Shown: piece after piece, positions 28,615-37,542 of the stretch | How the letters are laid out: each line of letters starts with the position of its first letter | Numbering within the stretch: the stretch's first letter is position 1 | Source of the DNA: Novosphingobium sp. PC22D | Lineage (GTDB): Bacteria; Pseudomonadota; Alphaproteobacteria; Sphingomonadales; Sphingomonadaceae | Assembly: GCF_002556635.1 (NCBI RefSeq) | Contig: NZ_MWMO01000001.1 | Span: 724,090-788,089 of the forward strand | Length of the DNA: 64,000 bases | Direction of reading: 5' to 3' | Translations under genes and position numbers: made by a program | The notes under the pieces: model-generated | Told to the model about the DNA's origin: nothing | The model's database searches: none | The model's input: the letters and a program-made list of their open reading frames with translations, nothing else

Positions 28615-29586
28615 TCAGATCTCGAAGCTGACCATCTTGGCCATGATGAAGGCGCCGATGCTCATCCAGGTGAGGCCCGCGAGGCCGGTCACGACGAGAC
28701 GGTCGTCGGTGAAGAAGCCTTCGAGATAGCCGGGGTTGATCCACCAGATCATGGCGAAGACGATGAACGGCAGGGCGCCGACGATATAGGCCGACGCTTT
28801 CGATTCCGAACTCATCGCCTTGATCTTGAGCTTCATCTGCGAGCGCTTGCGCAGCACGTCGGCGAGGTTGGCGAGCGTCTCGGCGAGGTTGCCGCCGGTC
28901 TCGCGCTGGATCGCCAGCGTGATGCAGAAGAAGTTGAACTCGGGCATCGCCAGGCGATCGGCGGTTTCCTGAAGCGCGTCTTCCATGGTCTTGCCGATCT
29001 TGATCCGTTCGGTGACGAGCTTGAATTCCTCGCCCACCGGACCGGGAACCTCGGTCGCGACCACGCCCAGCGTCTCGGTGACCGGCAGGCCCGAGCGCAG
29101 GCCGCGCACGAGCAGTTCGATCGCGTCGGGAAACTTCACGGTGAAGGCATTGGCGCGCTTGGAGATGAAGAAGCCGACGAGGAAGTGGGGAATGCCCGCG
29201 CCGCCGGCGATGCCGACGCCAAGCGCGAGCAGCGGCGCGCCGCTCTTGAGATAGACGATCACGGTGAGCACCGCGCCGATCCCGGCCGAGGCATAGAGGT
29301 ACTGGGTGATGGTCCAGTCCTTGCCGGTGCGGTGAAGGCGCAGCATCAGCGCCTCGGCGCGCGAACTCGATCCGGCGATCGAACGGATCGTCGGCTTGCG
29401 CGCGGCGACGGCCTTGCGCATCTGCGCCTCGACCTTGTCCTTGGTGCTGTTCGAGTGGCGGAAGCGGACGGCTTGCAGGCGGCGTGCCGATTCCTTGGCC
29501 GGCGAGGGGCCGGCCAGGAGCATGTAACCCAGGACCATCGCGCCCATCAGGCCCATCGCCACCAGCAGGAGCTGCACAATATTCAT
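28615..29586 (-). CDS. tadB: Tad pilus inner-membrane platform protein TadB
   Basis: A 323-residue T2SSF-domain protein. There is one N-terminal membrane segment (MNIVQLLLVAMGLMGAMVLGYMLL), two near residues 90-140 and one at the C-terminus; the cytoplasmic domain contains PDAIELLVRGLRSGLPVTETLGVV and QRETGGNLAETLANLADVLRKR. It acts with TadC as pilus platform. It starts only 75 bases after the cpaE stop, the place where cpaF/tadA normally sits in this gene order. Confidence 0.92.
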   Translation of the reverse strand: MNIVQLLLVAMGLMGAMVLGYMLLAGPSPAKESARRLQAVRFRHSNSTKDKVEAQMRKAVAARKPTIRSIAGSSSRAEALMLRLHRTGKDWTITQYLYASAGIGAVLTVIVYLKSGAPLLALGVGIAGGAGIPHFLVGFFISKRANAFTVKFPDAIELLVRGLRSGLPVTETLGVVATEVPGPVGEEFKLVTERIKIGKTMEDALQETADRLAMPEFNFFCITLAIQRETGGNLAETLANLADVLRKRSQMKLKIKAMSSESKASAYIVGALPFIVFAMIWWINPGYLEGFFTDDRLVVTGLAGLTWMSIGAFIMAKMVSFEI

Positions 29587-29661
29587 CGCGTTTCCGTCTG
29601 CCTTCCCAGTATTCTGCCGACCGTGGCGCCTAGGCCGCGGCCGCCGTCAATGCCCGCTCGC

Positions 29662-30957
29662 TCATTCGGCGCCTTGCGGGACTTCGTTCGACCCGGCCTT
29701 GGACTTCTTGGCCATGAGCGACTTGAGATCGAACTTGCCGAGCAGCGAGGACTTGGCAGGGCCCGCGCCTTCGTGCGCGCTCGCTTCGCCCGAGCCCTGC
29801 ACCAACCTCGCCAGGTCGCGCATCGCCGCGGCGGCGCGGGTCGAGCGGTTGGCGTCGGCGAAGGTCTGGCCGAGCTTAGCGGCGTTGCTCGCGGCCTTGA
29901 TGTCATAGGGGATCATGACGTCGATCGCGGTCTCTATCGAGGCCTCGAAATCGGCCTTGCTGATCTCGGCCATGTTGAGCTGGAGCTTGTTCACCGCGAC
30001 GATGATCTGGGTGTGCGGCGCGTTGGCCTTGAGCCAGGAGACCAGCCGGATCGTGTCGCGCGCCGAAGCGAGCGTCAGTTCGGTGACGAGCACCACCACG
30101 TTCACGTCGGCGAGAAGCTGCGGGAAATTGATCAGCATGTTGCGCGGCATGTCGATGACGGTCATCTCGAACGCCTGGCGGAACTCTTCCTCGAGCTGCA
30201 TGAACGCCGCGCCATCGGTCATAAGCGGCGAGTTGATCGGCGCTTCTGCCGAAAGGATCGCGAGGTTGTCGTTCGCCCGGATCATGGCGCGCTCGATGAA
30301 CAGGCCGTCGATGCGGCTCGGGTTCTCGATCGCGTCGGTCAGGCCGCGCCCCGGCTCGAGATCGAGCGAAAGGGCGCCGGTGCCGAAGTGGATGTCGAGG
30401 TCGAGCAGCGCGGTCGGCAGCTTGCTGTCGGAGCTGAACAGCCAAGCCAGCGACGATGCGATGGTGGACGCGCCGACGCCGCCGCGCGTACCGATCACTG
30501 CGGTCGAGACGTGCGTCTTGGCGAGGCTTCCGTCGGTGTTCTTGGGCGAGGCGAAGACAGCTTGTGCCTGCTGCAGCGCTTCGCGTAGCTGGCCGGGCGA
30601 GAGCGGCTTGAGCAAGTAGTCATGGATGCCGCTCGCGATCAGGTCGCGATAGAGGCGCACGTCGTTGACCTGCCCGACCGCGACGACGATCGTCCCGGGC
30701 TCGCAGACTTCGGCAAGCGCGTTGATGTCGTTGAGCGGATCGCCGCTCTCGGACAGGTCGACCATCAGGATATTCGGGCTGGCGGTGATCGAGAGCGACT
30801 GGACGGCGTTGCGCAGGCCGCCCTTGTTGCATTTCTCGGGCTGCCAGCCGAGTTCGATCGCCACCGGACGCAGCACTTCGAGCGAGGCCTCGTCGCACAG
30901 ATAGGCGGCAAACTGGTCACGTCCGCCTTGCGATCCGGACTTCCAGGGTGCGTTCAT
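29662..30957 (-). CDS. cpaE: Pilus assembly protein CpaE/TadZ (MinD-like ATPase)
   Basis: A 431-residue protein that places the Tad machinery, often at the cell pole. Residues about 15-140 form a receiver-like domain (ILMVDLSESGDPLND, DYLLKPLSPGQLREALQQ). A MinD/ParA-type domain follows, with a deviant Walker A GTRGGVGAST at 156-165 that lacks the usual lysine pattern, as is normal for CpaE. Its gene follows cpaD by four bases. The C-terminal tail is low complexity. Confidence 0.92.
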   Translation of the reverse strand: MNAPWKSGSQGGRDQFAAYLCDEASLEVLRPVAIELGWQPEKCNKGGLRNAVQSLSITASPNILMVDLSESGDPLNDINALAEVCEPGTIVVAVGQVNDVRLYRDLIASGIHDYLLKPLSPGQLREALQQAQAVFASPKNTDGSLAKTHVSTAVIGTRGGVGASTIASSLAWLFSSDSKLPTALLDLDIHFGTGALSLDLEPGRGLTDAIENPSRIDGLFIERAMIRANDNLAILSAEAPINSPLMTDGAAFMQLEEEFRQAFEMTVIDMPRNMLINFPQLLADVNVVVLVTELTLASARDTIRLVSWLKANAPHTQIIVAVNKLQLNMAEISKADFEASIETAIDVMIPYDIKAASNAAKLGQTFADANRSTRAAAAMRDLARLVQGSGEASAHEGAGPAKSSLLGKFDLKSLMAKKSKAGSNEVPQGAE

Positions 30958-30961
30958 GGGA

Positions 30962-31630
30962 TCAGTTACCTCCGCCGCCGGTGTTGTTTGCCGTCAGGCC
31001 GCCGCTGCCGCTGGGCGCTTGCTTGCGATAGCTGTCGATTGCCTTGGTCGAACTCATGACGACCGTCTCGCCGGTTCCTTCGGCTCCGTTGATGAGGTGC
31101 TCGGGATTGGCGACCATGGCCGCGAGATTGCTGTTGTTGGCGCAGCCGTAGTTCGAGCTGGTCGCATTGCCGAGATTGACGTCGGACCGGGCGGACCAGT
31201 CCGGGCAGCTCGGCACGCTCGCCTTGTGGCGGGTGATGACGACGCGGCTGGTTCCGGCTGCGACGTAGCCGGCCGTGGTCGGCGCGGGGCCGCTCTCGAC
31301 GAGGATGCCGTGGCGCGAGGCGAGCGTCTCCACGGCGTCGCGGGTCGAACCCGCATTGAGCGGATCGTCGATGTAGACCTTGTCGCCGTATTTCAGGTCC
31401 ATCGCGTCGAACCAGCCGTCGAGGCGGCGCTGCTCGGAATAGGAGAGGCCGCCCGAGCCGCTGGCGACGTCGAGCGTGTAGTTGACCCGCTCGACCACCG
31501 GCTGATGCACCGAATAGAGCGAGCGGTTGCTCGGCATCCCGCCGCAGCCCGCGAGCGTGAGGCCGGTCGAGAGGGCGAGGGCGGCGGCTGCGGTGCGGAC
31601 CGACAGGCCCGGCTTGCGGGTGTTAAACAT
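30962..31630 (-). CDS. cpaD: Pilus assembly lipoprotein CpaD
   Basis: A 222-residue outer-membrane-associated lipoprotein of the Tad system. The signal peptide ends in lipobox LTLAGCGG (cysteine about residue 29). The CpaD domain includes SYSEQRRLDGWFDAMDLKYGDKVYIDDP and the segment CPDWSARSDVNLGNATSSNYGCANNSNLAAMVANPEHLI, shown here only by its core YGCANNSNLAAM. The tail is Gly/Asn rich. The start is at MFNTRK behind GAGG. It helps secretin CpaC assemble. Confidence 0.92.
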   Translation of the reverse strand: MFNTRKPGLSVRTAAAALALSTGLTLAGCGGMPSNRSLYSVHQPVVERVNYTLDVASGSGGLSYSEQRRLDGWFDAMDLKYGDKVYIDDPLNAGSTRDAVETLASRHGILVESGPAPTTAGYVAAGTSRVVITRHKASVPSCPDWSARSDVNLGNATSSNYGCANNSNLAAMVANPEHLINGAEGTGETVVMSSTKAIDSYRKQAPSGSGGLTANNTGGGGN

Positions 31631-31644
31631 CGTCACCTCACTCG

Positions 31645-33222
31645 TTACAGGTTGAAGCCGGGCGCCGCGGCGCCGGAATTGCGGTCGGACTTGCCGGTCG
31701 GCTCGGCGGCACCCACACTGGGAGCCGGCGCGGTGGGCTCGGGCGCGATGGTCGGGCCGGGCCGCCCGGGCTCGCCCTTGCTCGAGTCCATGTTGCCGAG
31801 CAGGCGCTGCAGTTCGTTCGGCGCGTTGAAGCCGTCGGTCGGAAGCCTGATGTCCTTCGCGTTGACCGGGTTCACCAGATAGGGCGTGACGATGATGACC
31901 AGCTCTGTCTCGCCGCGCCGGTAGCTCGTCGAGCGGAACAGCGAGCCGAGGATGGGAAGGTCGCCGGCGCCCGGGGTCTTGTCGATCTGGTTCTGCGAGT
32001 TGTTGCCCATCAGGCCCGCGATCATGAAGCTCTGGCCCGAACCGAGTTCGACCGTCGTCTCGGCGCGCCGGATCGTCAGCGCCGGGATCTGGAAGCCGTC
32101 GAGCGTCACCGCGCCCTGGCTGGAGAGTTCGGACACTTCGGGACGCACCCGGATCGAGATCCGCCCGTTGGCGAGCACGGTCGGCGTATAGGCGAGGCTG
32201 ACCCCGTACTTGCGGTATTCGACCGCCGTCGCGCCCAGGCCCTGGCTGATCGGAACCGGGAACTCGCCGCCGGCTAGAAACTCTGCGGTTTCTCCCGAAA
32301 GCGCGGTCAGGTTCGGCTGCGAGATCGTGGTCACGAGGCCGACGCGCTCGGCAAGGTCGAGTGCCGAGGAGATGTCGAGCCCGGCGAGCTTGCCCGCGAA
32401 GTTGAGCACCGACTGCCCCTCCACGGGCGTGAAGGCGTACTGGGTGCCGCCGACGACGAACTGGCCGGTCACGGGATTGAACGGTAGCGACAGCGTGCCC
32501 GCGGGCAGGCCGTAGAGCGAGGACGCGTCGAGCTTTGGCAGCGACGAGGTGTCGATGTTGCCGATCGTACCGAGTTCGCGACCGCGCGAGAAGCCGAACT
32601 GGAAGCCGCCGGTCGTGTCGCGCGTCAGGACATTGGAGCCGATCTCGCGGACCAGCGAGCGGCTGACCTCGGCGAAGCGCACCTGCAGGTTGACCTGAAG
32701 CGGCGTTGCCATGCGGAGGCGGCTGATCACGTTGGAGCCGTCGCCGACATAGGCCGCGACGAGGCGCTCGGCTTCGGCGGCGTCTTCGGGGGACTTGACC
32801 GTGCCGGTGAGCAGGAAGGTGTTGCTGCCCATCGTCGAAACGCTGATCTGCGCTTCGGGCATGGCGAGGCGCAGCATCGAATCGACGCTGTCGAGGTTCG
32901 AGCCGACGCGCACGTTGGCCGACCAGATCACGTCGCCCGAGGCGTTGCTGGCATAGACCGTCGTCGTGCCGCCGGCCTTGCCGAAGACGTAGAGCTGGCG
33001 CGTCGACTTGATCTGCACGTCGGCGATCGCGTCGTTGGCCACGAACACGTCGGACATCGTGCCGGGCACGTTGACGAGCTGGCCGTTGCCGATCGACAGC
33101 GAGATGTCGGAGGCCGGGCGGATCACCGATTGCGCGGCGGCCGGCGCGGCCGAGAACACCGCGAGCGGGGCGATCGCGCAGGCGGCGCCGATCATCATGG
33201 ATTTTGCGAGACGGGTCTTCAT
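31645..33222 (-). CDS. cpaC: Tad pilus secretin CpaC/RcpA
   Basis: The 525-residue outer-membrane channel of the Tad pilus. A signal peptide ends near AAPAAAQ (residue 31). An N-terminal pilus domain (VNVPGTMSDVFVANDAIADVQ) is followed by a BON-like module (about 110-175) and the secretin domain (TISQPNLTALSGETAEFLAGGEFP and RRGETELVIIVTPYLV). The start MKTRLAKS follows AAGGG. Its Pro/Gly/Glu-rich C-terminus is variable in the family. It follows cpaB by about 50 bases. Confidence 0.93.
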   Translation of the reverse strand: MKTRLAKSMMIGAACAIAPLAVFSAAPAAAQSVIRPASDISLSIGNGQLVNVPGTMSDVFVANDAIADVQIKSTRQLYVFGKAGGTTTVYASNASGDVIWSANVRVGSNLDSVDSMLRLAMPEAQISVSTMGSNTFLLTGTVKSPEDAAEAERLVAAYVGDGSNVISRLRMATPLQVNLQVRFAEVSRSLVREIGSNVLTRDTTGGFQFGFSRGRELGTIGNIDTSSLPKLDASSLYGLPAGTLSLPFNPVTGQFVVGGTQYAFTPVEGQSVLNFAGKLAGLDISSALDLAERVGLVTTISQPNLTALSGETAEFLAGGEFPVPISQGLGATAVEYRKYGVSLAYTPTVLANGRISIRVRPEVSELSSQGAVTLDGFQIPALTIRRAETTVELGSGQSFMIAGLMGNNSQNQIDKTPGAGDLPILGSLFRSTSYRRGETELVIIVTPYLVNPVNAKDIRLPTDGFNAPNELQRLLGNMDSSKGEPGRPGPTIAPEPTAPAPSVGAAEPTGKSDRNSGAAAPGFNL

Positions 33223-33272
33223 GGTCGTGCCCTTCGTCGGCTTGGAAGGCATGCTGGAAATGCGGGCCATGG

Positions 33273-34304
33273 TCACTTGCCCGCCGGTTCTGCGGTGGTG
33301 ACCTTGCCGCGAGTCACGTTGACGACCGGGCCGGTGGGGATCGTCGGGCCGTTCACGCCGCCACGGGGCATCGGGACGCCGGCGCTCGAGGCCATCGCGG
33401 TCATCGCGCGGTTGACCTTCTCTTCCTGCGTCATCGGCCGGGTCGAGCGCTGGAAGCGCGAGACGTCTCCGCCGGTGACATAAGTCGTCGAACCCTCGAT
33501 CGGGCGGTTCATCGCCTCGCGCATCAGGCGCTCTTCCTCTTCGGGCGAGGCGCCCTCGGGGACCTTGACGTCACCGCTGGCAAGGATGCGTTCGAACTGG
33601 GCCTGATTGTCGGCGAGCGAGCGCAGCGACAGGCTGAGCGTGCCGATCGTCTGCGCCACGGCGACCTTCTCCGCGATTCGGGGCGTCACTTCGAGCGTGA
33701 CGGTGCGGAAGGCGCGCACCACGGTCTTGCCGTCGATCGTCTCGCTCTCGGTCGACTGGTCGGTCGCGAGCACGCGCAGGTTGCGCAGGATCGTTTCGGA
33801 GGCCTTGAGCGGCTCGCCCTCGGTGCCCTTGACCGCCTGGGTCAGCACGAGGTCGACGTGGTCGCCCGGGAAGACGAAGCCGCCGACGCCGGTCTTGGCG
33901 GATACCGGAATGGTCACGGCGCGCATGCCGGGCGCGAGCGCGGCGGCGAGGAAGCCGCGGTCGCCCGGCGCGACGAGCGCGCCCTGCGTGATCGGCTGGC
34001 CCGCGGTGATCGGGAAGCGCACGACGGTGCCGAGCAGCTTGCTCATGTCGGCTTCGCCGTCGATGAAGTAGGCGTCCTTGACGAGTTCCTTGGGCCAGTC
34101 CTGGAAAGAAATCGCATCGGCGGTGATGATCGTGCCGGTCGGCAGCGCCCTTTGCGCCACGAGGACCTTCGGCCCCTGCGGCACGACCGGTACAGCCTCG
34201 GCCTTCGGCGCCGAGGCGCCGAGGAACAAGGTACGCGCCGCGAAGGCGGTCCCCGCTGCGACGAGCAGCGCCACGACCAGCAGCAGCAGCTTCTTTCTAT
34301 CCAT
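33273..34304 (-). CDS. cpaB: Flp pilus assembly protein CpaB/RcpC
   Basis: A 343-residue periplasmic protein with an N-terminal membrane anchor (residues 5-23). It carries an SAF domain (VLVAQRALPTGTIITADAI) and the CpaB core (GMRAVTIPVSAKTGVGGFVFPGDHVDLV). Such proteins contact the secretin and may bind peptidoglycan. The C-terminus is rich in Glu, Arg and Thr and poorly conserved. It follows cpaA by 70 bases. Confidence 0.92.
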   Translation of the reverse strand: MDRKKLLLLVVALLVAAGTAFAARTLFLGASAPKAEAVPVVPQGPKVLVAQRALPTGTIITADAISFQDWPKELVKDAYFIDGEADMSKLLGTVVRFPITAGQPITQGALVAPGDRGFLAAALAPGMRAVTIPVSAKTGVGGFVFPGDHVDLVLTQAVKGTEGEPLKASETILRNLRVLATDQSTESETIDGKTVVRAFRTVTLEVTPRIAEKVAVAQTIGTLSLSLRSLADNQAQFERILASGDVKVPEGASPEEEERLMREAMNRPIEGSTTYVTGGDVSRFQRSTRPMTQEEKVNRAMTAMASSAGVPMPRGGVNGPTIPTGPVVNVTRGKVTTAEPAGK

Positions 34305-34374
34305 GGCTAAAATAAGCCCCCTGAAAACCCTGAGTTATCTTGGTGAAGATCGGACAAATTGGTTAAAATCGGGT

Positions 34375-35085
34375 TCATCCTGCGGTTGTGCTCAATATTC
34401 CCGCGGCAAGATGCTGATCGGTAAGGACGAGGAGGCCCGCGGCCGCGATCGCGACGCCGTAGGGAATCGGCAACCGCGACTTCTGGCGCCGCATGATGTG
34501 CGTGAGGCCGAGCCCGAGGATCGCGGACAGCGCGAGCGCCACCAGTAGGAGGCCCCAGCCCGCGGGAAGCCAGGCGGCGATGGATCGCGTCGCGGTTTCG
34601 CCGAGCAGCGGACGGCCGGTCGCGAGGCCGAAGGTGACGGCCAGCGCGAAGCCGACCCAGGCGATCGCGGCGACCAGCGCGGTCAGATCGCGCATCGCCT
34701 CGCCCGGGCGCCGCTTCATGTTGAACAACGCCATCGCGATCGAGGCACCGCCGCCGATCATCGCCATCAGCACCACGAGCTGGAGAAAGTTGGACGGCAC
34801 GAACCATAGCGCCAGCGCGGTGATCAGCTTGACGTCGCCGCCGCCCATCTGGCGGGTCGCGAACAGCACGCAGGCGACCACGAAGGTCGCCAGGGCCAGG
34901 CCGAGCTGGAAGGCGATCTCGACCCAGCCGAGGCCGCTCGCAAGCCAGTACAGCGGCGCGCCCAGTGCGATGGCGAGATTGAGCCAGTTGTCGATCTCGC
35001 GCCGCTTGATGTCGGTGAACGCCGCGAAGACCAGTGCCATTGCCAAGGCCGCAAGCAGTGCGTACGAGATCAGGCCGCCGAGCAT
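34375..35085 (-). CDS. cpaA: Prepilin peptidase CpaA/TadV (A24 family)
   Basis: A 236-residue polytopic membrane aspartic protease that processes Flp prepilin. Catalytic aspartates are D25 (FTDIKRREIDN) and D84 (GGGDVKL). Six or more membrane segments are visible, and the C-terminal part (after about residue 150) is longer than in short CpaA proteins. It is the first gene of the operon. Its substrate, the flp pilin gene, is not adjacent, unlike many loci where flp precedes cpaA. Confidence 0.92.
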   Translation of the reverse strand: MLGGLISYALLAALAMALVFAAFTDIKRREIDNWLNLAIALGAPLYWLASGLGWVEIAFQLGLALATFVVACVLFATRQMGGGDVKLITALALWFVPSNFLQLVVLMAMIGGGASIAMALFNMKRRPGEAMRDLTALVAAIAWVGFALAVTFGLATGRPLLGETATRSIAAWLPAGWGLLLVALALSAILGLGLTHIMRRQKSRLPIPYGVAIAAAGLLVLTDQHLAAGILSTTAG

Positions 35086-35175
35086 GGTCCGAATAAAGTC
35101 CCTTTGAACCCGGGACGATCTAGCGATTATGCCTTACCAAACAGTAACCAAGCCCTTGAGCCCGCGATTAGCCAA

Positions 35176-36150
35176 ATGGATCAAGCCCTAAGCCCGGTTC
35201 CGCGCGCGTTCGATCGCCGGGCGATTCCGGAAGGCGCGCTCGAAGGGCGCTGGCAGGCGGCGGACGGTCATGCGATCCGCCGGATCGACTGGCTCATGCC
35301 CTCGGGCGCCTGCCGGGGCTCGCTGCTGTTCCTGCCCGGGCGTGGCGATTGCTACGAGAAGTACCTGGAGGCGCTCGACCAGTGGAATTGCCAGGGCTGG
35401 CGGGTCACCTCGATCGACTGGCGCTGGCAAGCGGGCTCGGGCCGCGCCGGCACCGACGATACCACCGGTCATATCGATGATTTCGCGCAGTGGGTCGCGG
35501 ATCTCGAAGCGTTCTGGGCGAAGTGGAAGGCGGGCACGCCGGGGCCGCACGTGCTGGTCGCGCATTCGATGGGCGGCCATCTCGCCTTGCGCGCGCTCGC
35601 CGAGAAGCGGATCGATCCGGCCGCGCTGGTGCTTTCGGCGCCGATGCTCGGCGTCCAGCCCTCGGGTATTCCCGCCTGGTTGCTGCATCTGGCGGCGCGC
35701 ATCATCGCGCGCTTCGGCGATCCCCGCCGTCCGGCCTGGAAGTCGAGCGAGAAGCCCGGTGCGCTTCCCGCCGAGCGCGACGGGTTGCTGACGTGGGACG
35801 AGGATCGCTATGCTGACGAACTGTGGTGGCGCGAACATCGACCCGAACTCGCGATGGGTCCGGCAAGCTGGGGCTGGATCGTGGCCGCGCTCGCTTCGAT
35901 CCGCGAGTTGGAGAAGCCGGGCGTGCTCGAAGAGATCGACACGCCGGTGCTGATCCTGGCAACCACCGAGGACCGGCTGGTCTCCTATCCCGCGATCGCG
36001 CGCGCGGCGCGGCGCATCCCGCGCGCCGAACTCGTCAATTACGGCGGCGAGGCGCGTCACGAGATCCTGCGCGAGGCCGATCCGGTGCGCGATGCCGCTC
36101 TGGGGCGGATCGACGAATTTCTCGAACGCTTTGCGCCGGTGATCGACTGA
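35176..36150 (+). CDS. Alpha/beta hydrolase, PldB-like lysophospholipase
   Basis: A 324-residue serine hydrolase. The nucleophile is S131 in VLVAHSMGGHLALRAL, the acid is in ATTEDRLVS and the histidine in GGEARHEILRE. No signal peptide is seen. The cap segment with tryptophan-rich RYADELWWREHRPEL is typical of lysophospholipase L2 relatives. The start MDQALSP was chosen over an open TTG 24 codons upstream. It is divergent from the pilus operon and followed by the FAD oxidoreductase after four bases. Confidence 0.85.
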   Translation: MDQALSPVPRAFDRRAIPEGALEGRWQAADGHAIRRIDWLMPSGACRGSLLFLPGRGDCYEKYLEALDQWNCQGWRVTSIDWRWQAGSGRAGTDDTTGHIDDFAQWVADLEAFWAKWKAGTPGPHVLVAHSMGGHLALRALAEKRIDPAALVLSAPMLGVQPSGIPAWLLHLAARIIARFGDPRRPAWKSSEKPGALPAERDGLLTWDEDRYADELWWREHRPELAMGPASWGWIVAALASIRELEKPGVLEEIDTPVLILATTEDRLVSYPAIARAARRIPRAELVNYGGEARHEILREADPVRDAALGRIDEFLERFAPVID

Positions 36151-36154
36151 CTCC

Positions 36155-37240
36155 ATGACCCAGGCCTGCGATATCGCGATTGTCGGCGCCGGCATGGCGG
36201 GCGCGTCGCTTGCCGCCGCGCTGGAGGGCCGCGCGCGCGTGGTGCTGATCGAGAGCGAGGAGGCTCCGGGCTACCACGCCACCGGCCGCTCCGCCGCGTT
36301 CTGGACCGAGAGCTATGGCGGTCCGGGCGTCCAGCCGCTGACCAGCGCTTCGGGCCCGGCGCTGCGCGACCTCGGCATGCTGAGCGCGCGCGCGGCGCTG
36401 ACCATCGGGCGCAGCGGACAGGAACGCGAGGTGGCGGACTTCGCGCGCAAGTTCGCCGATCTCGGCGTCGTGGTCGAATTGCTCGACCATGCGCGGCTCG
36501 CCGATCATATCCCCGGACTGCGCGGCGAATGGACGCTTGGTGCTTTCGAACCGAGTTGCTGCGACATCGATGTCGCCGCGCTCCACCAGCACTACCTCGT
36601 CGCGGCGCGCAAGGCGGGCGCGCATGTGCGCTGCCGCGCGGGCCTGCGCGCGGCCCGGCGCGAAGGCGGTGGCTGGCGGCTCGATCTCGCCGACGGATCG
36701 GCACTGTCGTGCGAGGTGCTGGTCAATGCCGCGGGCGCGTGGGCCGATCCGGTCGCCGGGATCGCCGGGGTGCGGCCGGTCGGGATCACGCCCTTTCGCC
36801 GCACGGTCGCGCAGCTCGAGGTCGCGCCGGCGGCGCCCGCGGATCTGCCGCTGGTGCTCGACGTGTCCGAGAAGTTCTACTTCAAGCCCGAGCGCGGCCG
36901 CCTCTGGCTCAGCCCGCACGACGAGACGCCGAGCCCCCCCTGCGACGCCGCGCCCGAGGAAATGGACGTGGCCCTCGCGATCGACCGGCTCGAGCAAGTG
37001 GTCGACTGGTCGGTGCGGCGTGTCGAGCATCGCTGGGCGGGCTTGCGCAGCTTCGCGCCCGACCGGCTGCCGGTCTACGGCTTCGATCCGGCCGAGCCGC
37101 GCTTCTTCTGGTGCGCGGGGCAGGGCGGATTCGGCATCCAGACGGCGCCGGCCGGAGCCGATCTTGCCGCGCGCCTGCTGCTGGGCGAGCCCGCAGGGGC
37201 GGTCGATCCCGCGCCGTACGATCCGGCGCGCTTCGCCTGA
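36155..37240 (+). CDS. FAD-dependent oxidoreductase, D-arginine dehydrogenase-like
   Basis: A 361-residue DAO-family flavoprotein. The FAD loop VGAGMAG is at residues 10-16 and GYHATGRSAAFW shows the TGRSAA element of DauA-type D-amino-acid dehydrogenases. The C-terminus FFWCAGQGGFGIQTAPA closes the FAD site. Family members oxidise D-arginine, D-lysine or other amines; the actual substrate is not decided by sequence. It sits four bases after the hydrolase, so both are probably one operon. Confidence 0.87.
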   Translation: MTQACDIAIVGAGMAGASLAAALEGRARVVLIESEEAPGYHATGRSAAFWTESYGGPGVQPLTSASGPALRDLGMLSARAALTIGRSGQEREVADFARKFADLGVVVELLDHARLADHIPGLRGEWTLGAFEPSCCDIDVAALHQHYLVAARKAGAHVRCRAGLRAARREGGGWRLDLADGSALSCEVLVNAAGAWADPVAGIAGVRPVGITPFRRTVAQLEVAPAAPADLPLVLDVSEKFYFKPERGRLWLSPHDETPSPPCDAAPEEMDVALAIDRLEQVVDWSVRRVEHRWAGLRSFAPDRLPVYGFDPAEPRFFWCAGQGGFGIQTAPAGADLAARLLLGEPAGAVDPAPYDPARFA

Positions 37241-37342
37241 TGCGCGCCGCGCAAGTGCACTTTCGCACATTGCCGGTTCCCTTGCGCCGGGCCGGGCGTT
37301 AGCAAGGCAGGCGATCCTTAACCACGCTCAAGGGGAACAGCG

Positions 37343-37522
37343 ATGGCCCATCGTTTCGAGATTCGTCAGAACAAGAAGGGCGAGTACGTCGCCTATTTCT
37401 GCTACAACGCCGAGACGATGTTCTGGACCGAGGGCTACACCACCAAGGCCAACGCCAAGAACGCGATCGAATCGATCCGCAAGAACGGTCCCGAAGCGCA
37501 GGTCGTCGACACCACGGACTGA
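37343..37522 (+). CDS. Small YegP/DUF1508-like protein
   Basis: A 59-residue protein starting MAHRFEIRQNKKGEYVAYF and ending AQVVDTTD. The pattern FEIRxNKKGEYVAYFxYN...TEGYTTKANAKNAIESIRKN matches one DUF1508 repeat, while YegP in E. coli has two. Soluble, no signal peptide. AGGGGAACAG precedes the start. Function unknown. It is followed 20 bases later by a membrane protein gene. Confidence 0.85.
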   Translation: MAHRFEIRQNKKGEYVAYFCYNAETMFWTEGYTTKANAKNAIESIRKNGPEAQVVDTTD

Positions 37523-37542
37523 CCCGTTGACGCGGCCCTGAC

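Noticed and set aside
28594..30588. Long plus-strand open frame opposite tadB and cpaE
   Set aside because: It is antisense to well-recognised pilus genes and its composition is that of a GC-rich shadow frame without any family motif.
35104..35175. N-terminal extension of the alpha/beta hydrolase from a TTG codon
   Set aside because: The 24 extra residues show no family similarity and an ATG at 35176 fits the domain start.
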